Shown piece by piece: positions 62,528 to 64,000 of a stretch of 64,000 nucleotides of DNA. The translations under genes were made by a program, and so were the position numbers. Below the pieces are notes generated by a model, which had not been told where the DNA came from, made no database searches, and worked only from the letters and a program-made list of their open reading frames with translations. Each line of letters opens with the position of its first letter. Position 1 is the first letter of the stretch. Source of the DNA: Idiomarina seosinensis_A. GTDB taxonomy: Bacteria > Pseudomonadota > Gammaproteobacteria > Enterobacterales > Alteromonadaceae. Where the stretch lies: contig NZ_CP085211.1 of assembly GCF_044797955.1 (NCBI RefSeq), positions 1,178,001-1,242,000 on the forward strand, read 5' to 3'.

Positions 62528-63754
62528 ATGGGCGGAAGTTCAAGCCGGACGGTAACAGAAACCGACCAAAGAACCAGTAACGAATATAACACCATCGGCC
62601 AGGAGGTCGGAGACGGGATCGGCATTTTGGGCGATGGTAACAGCCTAACCATGACCGACCATGGTGCTATGGATATGGGCATGGATGCGTTTAATGCCGC
62701 CGTAGGGTTGGCTGAGCGCAGCCAGGATGCCACCGAAAGCGGGTTCCGTGAAATGGTGGTCAGCAACGAAGCCACCACCGAAAACGCGCTTAATTTTGGC
62801 CGCGACAGTCAGAACGAATCCTATAATTTCGCCCGTGATGCCATGGCCACCGCCGATGGTGCGAATGAGGACGCGCTCAATTTTGGCCGCGACTCATTAA
62901 ACGCCGTTGAACGTATCGCCCAGGAATCCCAAGTGGGAGCCATGGACGCGGCGCAGATGGTCAAAGAAACCAGCGAATATCAAAGCGAAAACGCCATAAA
63001 CGCCGCCCTGACCGGCGCGGGCATGGGGTTAGATATTGCCAATGACGCGCTTATAAGTAATGAAAATTTATCCGAATCGGCCATGCAGAACAGCATGGAT
63101 GCGGCGCGATTGGTTGACGATGGAGCCAGAAACGCCATTGATTCAAACTTAGCCGCCGCCGGAATGGGCTTAGATACCGCCAATAATTCCATGTTAGCGG
63201 TTGAAAATATGGCCAGCGAAAGCGGAGCTAATGTGCTGGACGCGGCGCGAATGAGTGACGCAACCGTTAATAACGCGCTCGAATCCGGCATAAACGCCGC
63301 GATAACCGGCGCGGGCATGGGGCTTGATGTGGCATCGGGAACCATGCGCGATGCCATGGCCGCTTATGAGTCACAGGCGGTAATGTACGGCGACAATATG
63401 GCCGAAATGGGGAATCAGGTGGCGGATTTATCCGCGCAGAGTCTCCAGGCACAAAACGAGCTAGCCGGTCAAAGTCTGAATAACTACCGCGATTTATCCG
63501 AGATGAGCATGAGCTACGCCGACAGCCAGAACCGCTATTTGGCGGAAACGCTGGGCGAAAACTCACTGATCACGCAAACCAGTTTGTTAGAGATGGCCGA
63601 AATGCAGGAGCGCTCATTAGATAGCGCGTTACAGGTGGCCGGAGCCGTGGCCATGGATGACAACGCCGAAATTCAGGAAAGCCAGGTAAAGTATTTAGCC
63701 ATGGCAATGGCGGTCGGTATGGCAGCCTTTGCTTTTAGCGGGAAACGGGGTTAA
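62528..63754 (+). CDS. Repeat-rich helical virion protein, unknown
   Basis: A 408-residue acidic, Ala/Asn/Met-rich protein. Three copies of a unit of about 50 residues are visible: GMGLD at 165, 212 and 263, each set off from a DAAR/DAAQ block at 140, 191 and 238. An earlier pair, ALNFGRDS, occurs at 87 and 116. The C-terminus has a membrane segment (LAMAMAVGMAAFAFSGKRG). It is probably a long, helical structural protein anchored in the viral membrane; it may shape the vertex or take part in DNA delivery. Confidence 0.62.
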   Translation: MGGSSSRTVTETDQRTSNEYNTIGQEVGDGIGILGDGNSLTMTDHGAMDMGMDAFNAAVGLAERSQDATESGFREMVVSNEATTENALNFGRDSQNESYNFARDAMATADGANEDALNFGRDSLNAVERIAQESQVGAMDAAQMVKETSEYQSENAINAALTGAGMGLDIANDALISNENLSESAMQNSMDAARLVDDGARNAIDSNLAAAGMGLDTANNSMLAVENMASESGANVLDAARMSDATVNNALESGINAAITGAGMGLDVASGTMRDAMAAYESQAVMYGDNMAEMGNQVADLSAQSLQAQNELAGQSLNNYRDLSEMSMSYADSQNRYLAETLGENSLITQTSLLEMAEMQERSLDSALQVAGAVAMDDNAEIQESQVKYLAMAMAVGMAAFAFSGKRG

Positions 63755-63757
63755 TCA

Positions 63758-64000
63758 ATGAAATTTAATTTAGAAGCCGGTGAAACCAGTACCTTACAAA
63801 TTGTGGGGCGGCATTTTCGGTTATTCAGCGCCGAAACCGAAAGCATCCAGGCCACGTTTTACAGCGCATCGGGCGCGGTTTATTACGCCGGTGAATTAAA
63901 AACCGCCGTTGGTCTGGATTTTTCCGACCGAAACGATTTTCCGGAGCCGTTCGCCCGCGTTGAGCTTGTCAGCGACACCGCGCAAACGCTCGATATTTGG
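63758..64000 (+). CDS. Beta-rich provirus protein, 3'-truncated by window end
   Basis: The first 81 codons are visible (MKFNLEAGETSTLQIVGRHF, then FRLFSAETES... through ARVELVSDTAQ) and no stop occurs before the window edge. The alternating hydrophobic pattern suggests a beta sandwich. Next to the repeat-rich protein, it is a candidate minor capsid or vertex/spike component. No family recognised. Confidence 0.55.
   Translation, partial: MKFNLEAGETSTLQIVGRHFRLFSAETESIQATFYSASGAVYYAGELKTAVGLDFSDRNDFPEPFARVELVSDTAQTLDIW

Larger units (their letters stand above)
55277..64000 (+). mobile_element. Corticovirus-like (tailless, double-jelly-roll) provirus, right end beyond window
   Basis: A compact block of mostly plus-strand, often overlapping small genes with no host homologs: divergent HTH regulator, minimal methyltransferase, HUH Rep, packaging ATPase, PM2 P2-like capsid protein, many one-segment membrane proteins. 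No terminase, portal, tail or integrase gene is seen. PM2 is about 10 kb, so about 8.7 kb here is probably most of the element, which begins at the dif-like site. PM2-like proviruses are known in aquatic bacteria; this one fits that group. Confidence 0.82.

Overview
The window looks like the chromosome of a marine gammaproteobacterium, most likely of the Idiomarinaceae or a close Alteromonadales relative. This rests on gene content and order: a 1,600-residue-class NAD-glutamate dehydrogenase next to pepN, pyrD and zapC; several Na+-coupled carriers (AGCS, NSS, NhaC); a PagL-type lipid A deacylase; and DUF2989, DUF3466, DUF2835 and DUF6279 proteins. The genus assignment is inference. About 55.2 kb is host chromosome and the last 8.7 kb is an integrated virus.

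Layout of the host part. (1) 1-3.2 kb: Entner-Doudoroff operon edd-glk-eda, with edd cut by the window edge and eda ending early. (2) 3.2-14 kb: mostly minus-strand genes: a chemoreceptor, a flavin reductase plus a DkgB-type aldo/keto reductase, PagL, a GAF-GGDEF-EAL protein, a dkgB paralog followed by ydbH-ynbE-ydbL (envelope lipid homeostasis), and lysR-alkB. (3) 14-26 kb: LysE exporter, tandem QueD-like protein, M23 and M61 peptidases, a PilZ protein, a LytS/LytTR two-component pair with a lipoprotein, pyruvate kinase, msrB, DUF2989 lipoprotein and a long GapB-type GAPDH. (4) 26-39 kb: M14 carboxypeptidase, AGCS symporter, yeaC, msrC, proQ, prc, NSS and NhaC transporters, pepN. (5) 39-55 kb: gdhB, pyrD, zapC, an initiator tRNA, rlmKL, a glutaredoxin-like protein, uup, DUF3466, rmf, fabA and a Lon-like protease. 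The order pepN-pyrD-zapC-rlmKL-uup-rmf-fabA-ycbZ parallels the E. coli terminus-proximal order.

The most interesting part is 55.27-64.0 kb. Directly after the Lon-like gene is a 28-bp sequence that closely resembles the XerCD recombination site dif (XerC-side arm plus a perfect 6-bp core). Immediately inside it lies a compact provirus with no integrase gene in view: a divergent HTH regulator, two small early genes, a minimal C5-methyltransferase, a HUH Rep with two active-site tyrosines, several tiny proteins including an Rmf-like one, an FtsK/HerA-type packaging ATPase, a major capsid protein resembling the double-jelly-roll P2 of corticovirus PM2, a string of single-membrane-segment mini-proteins, a repeat-rich 408-residue protein, and a beta-rich protein cut by the window end. 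Together this reads as a tailless, internal-membrane, corticovirus-like provirus that probably uses the host XerCD system to integrate at dif. The right boundary lies outside the window. No CRISPR array, IS element or rRNA was seen, and no gene-free stretch exceeds 300 bases.
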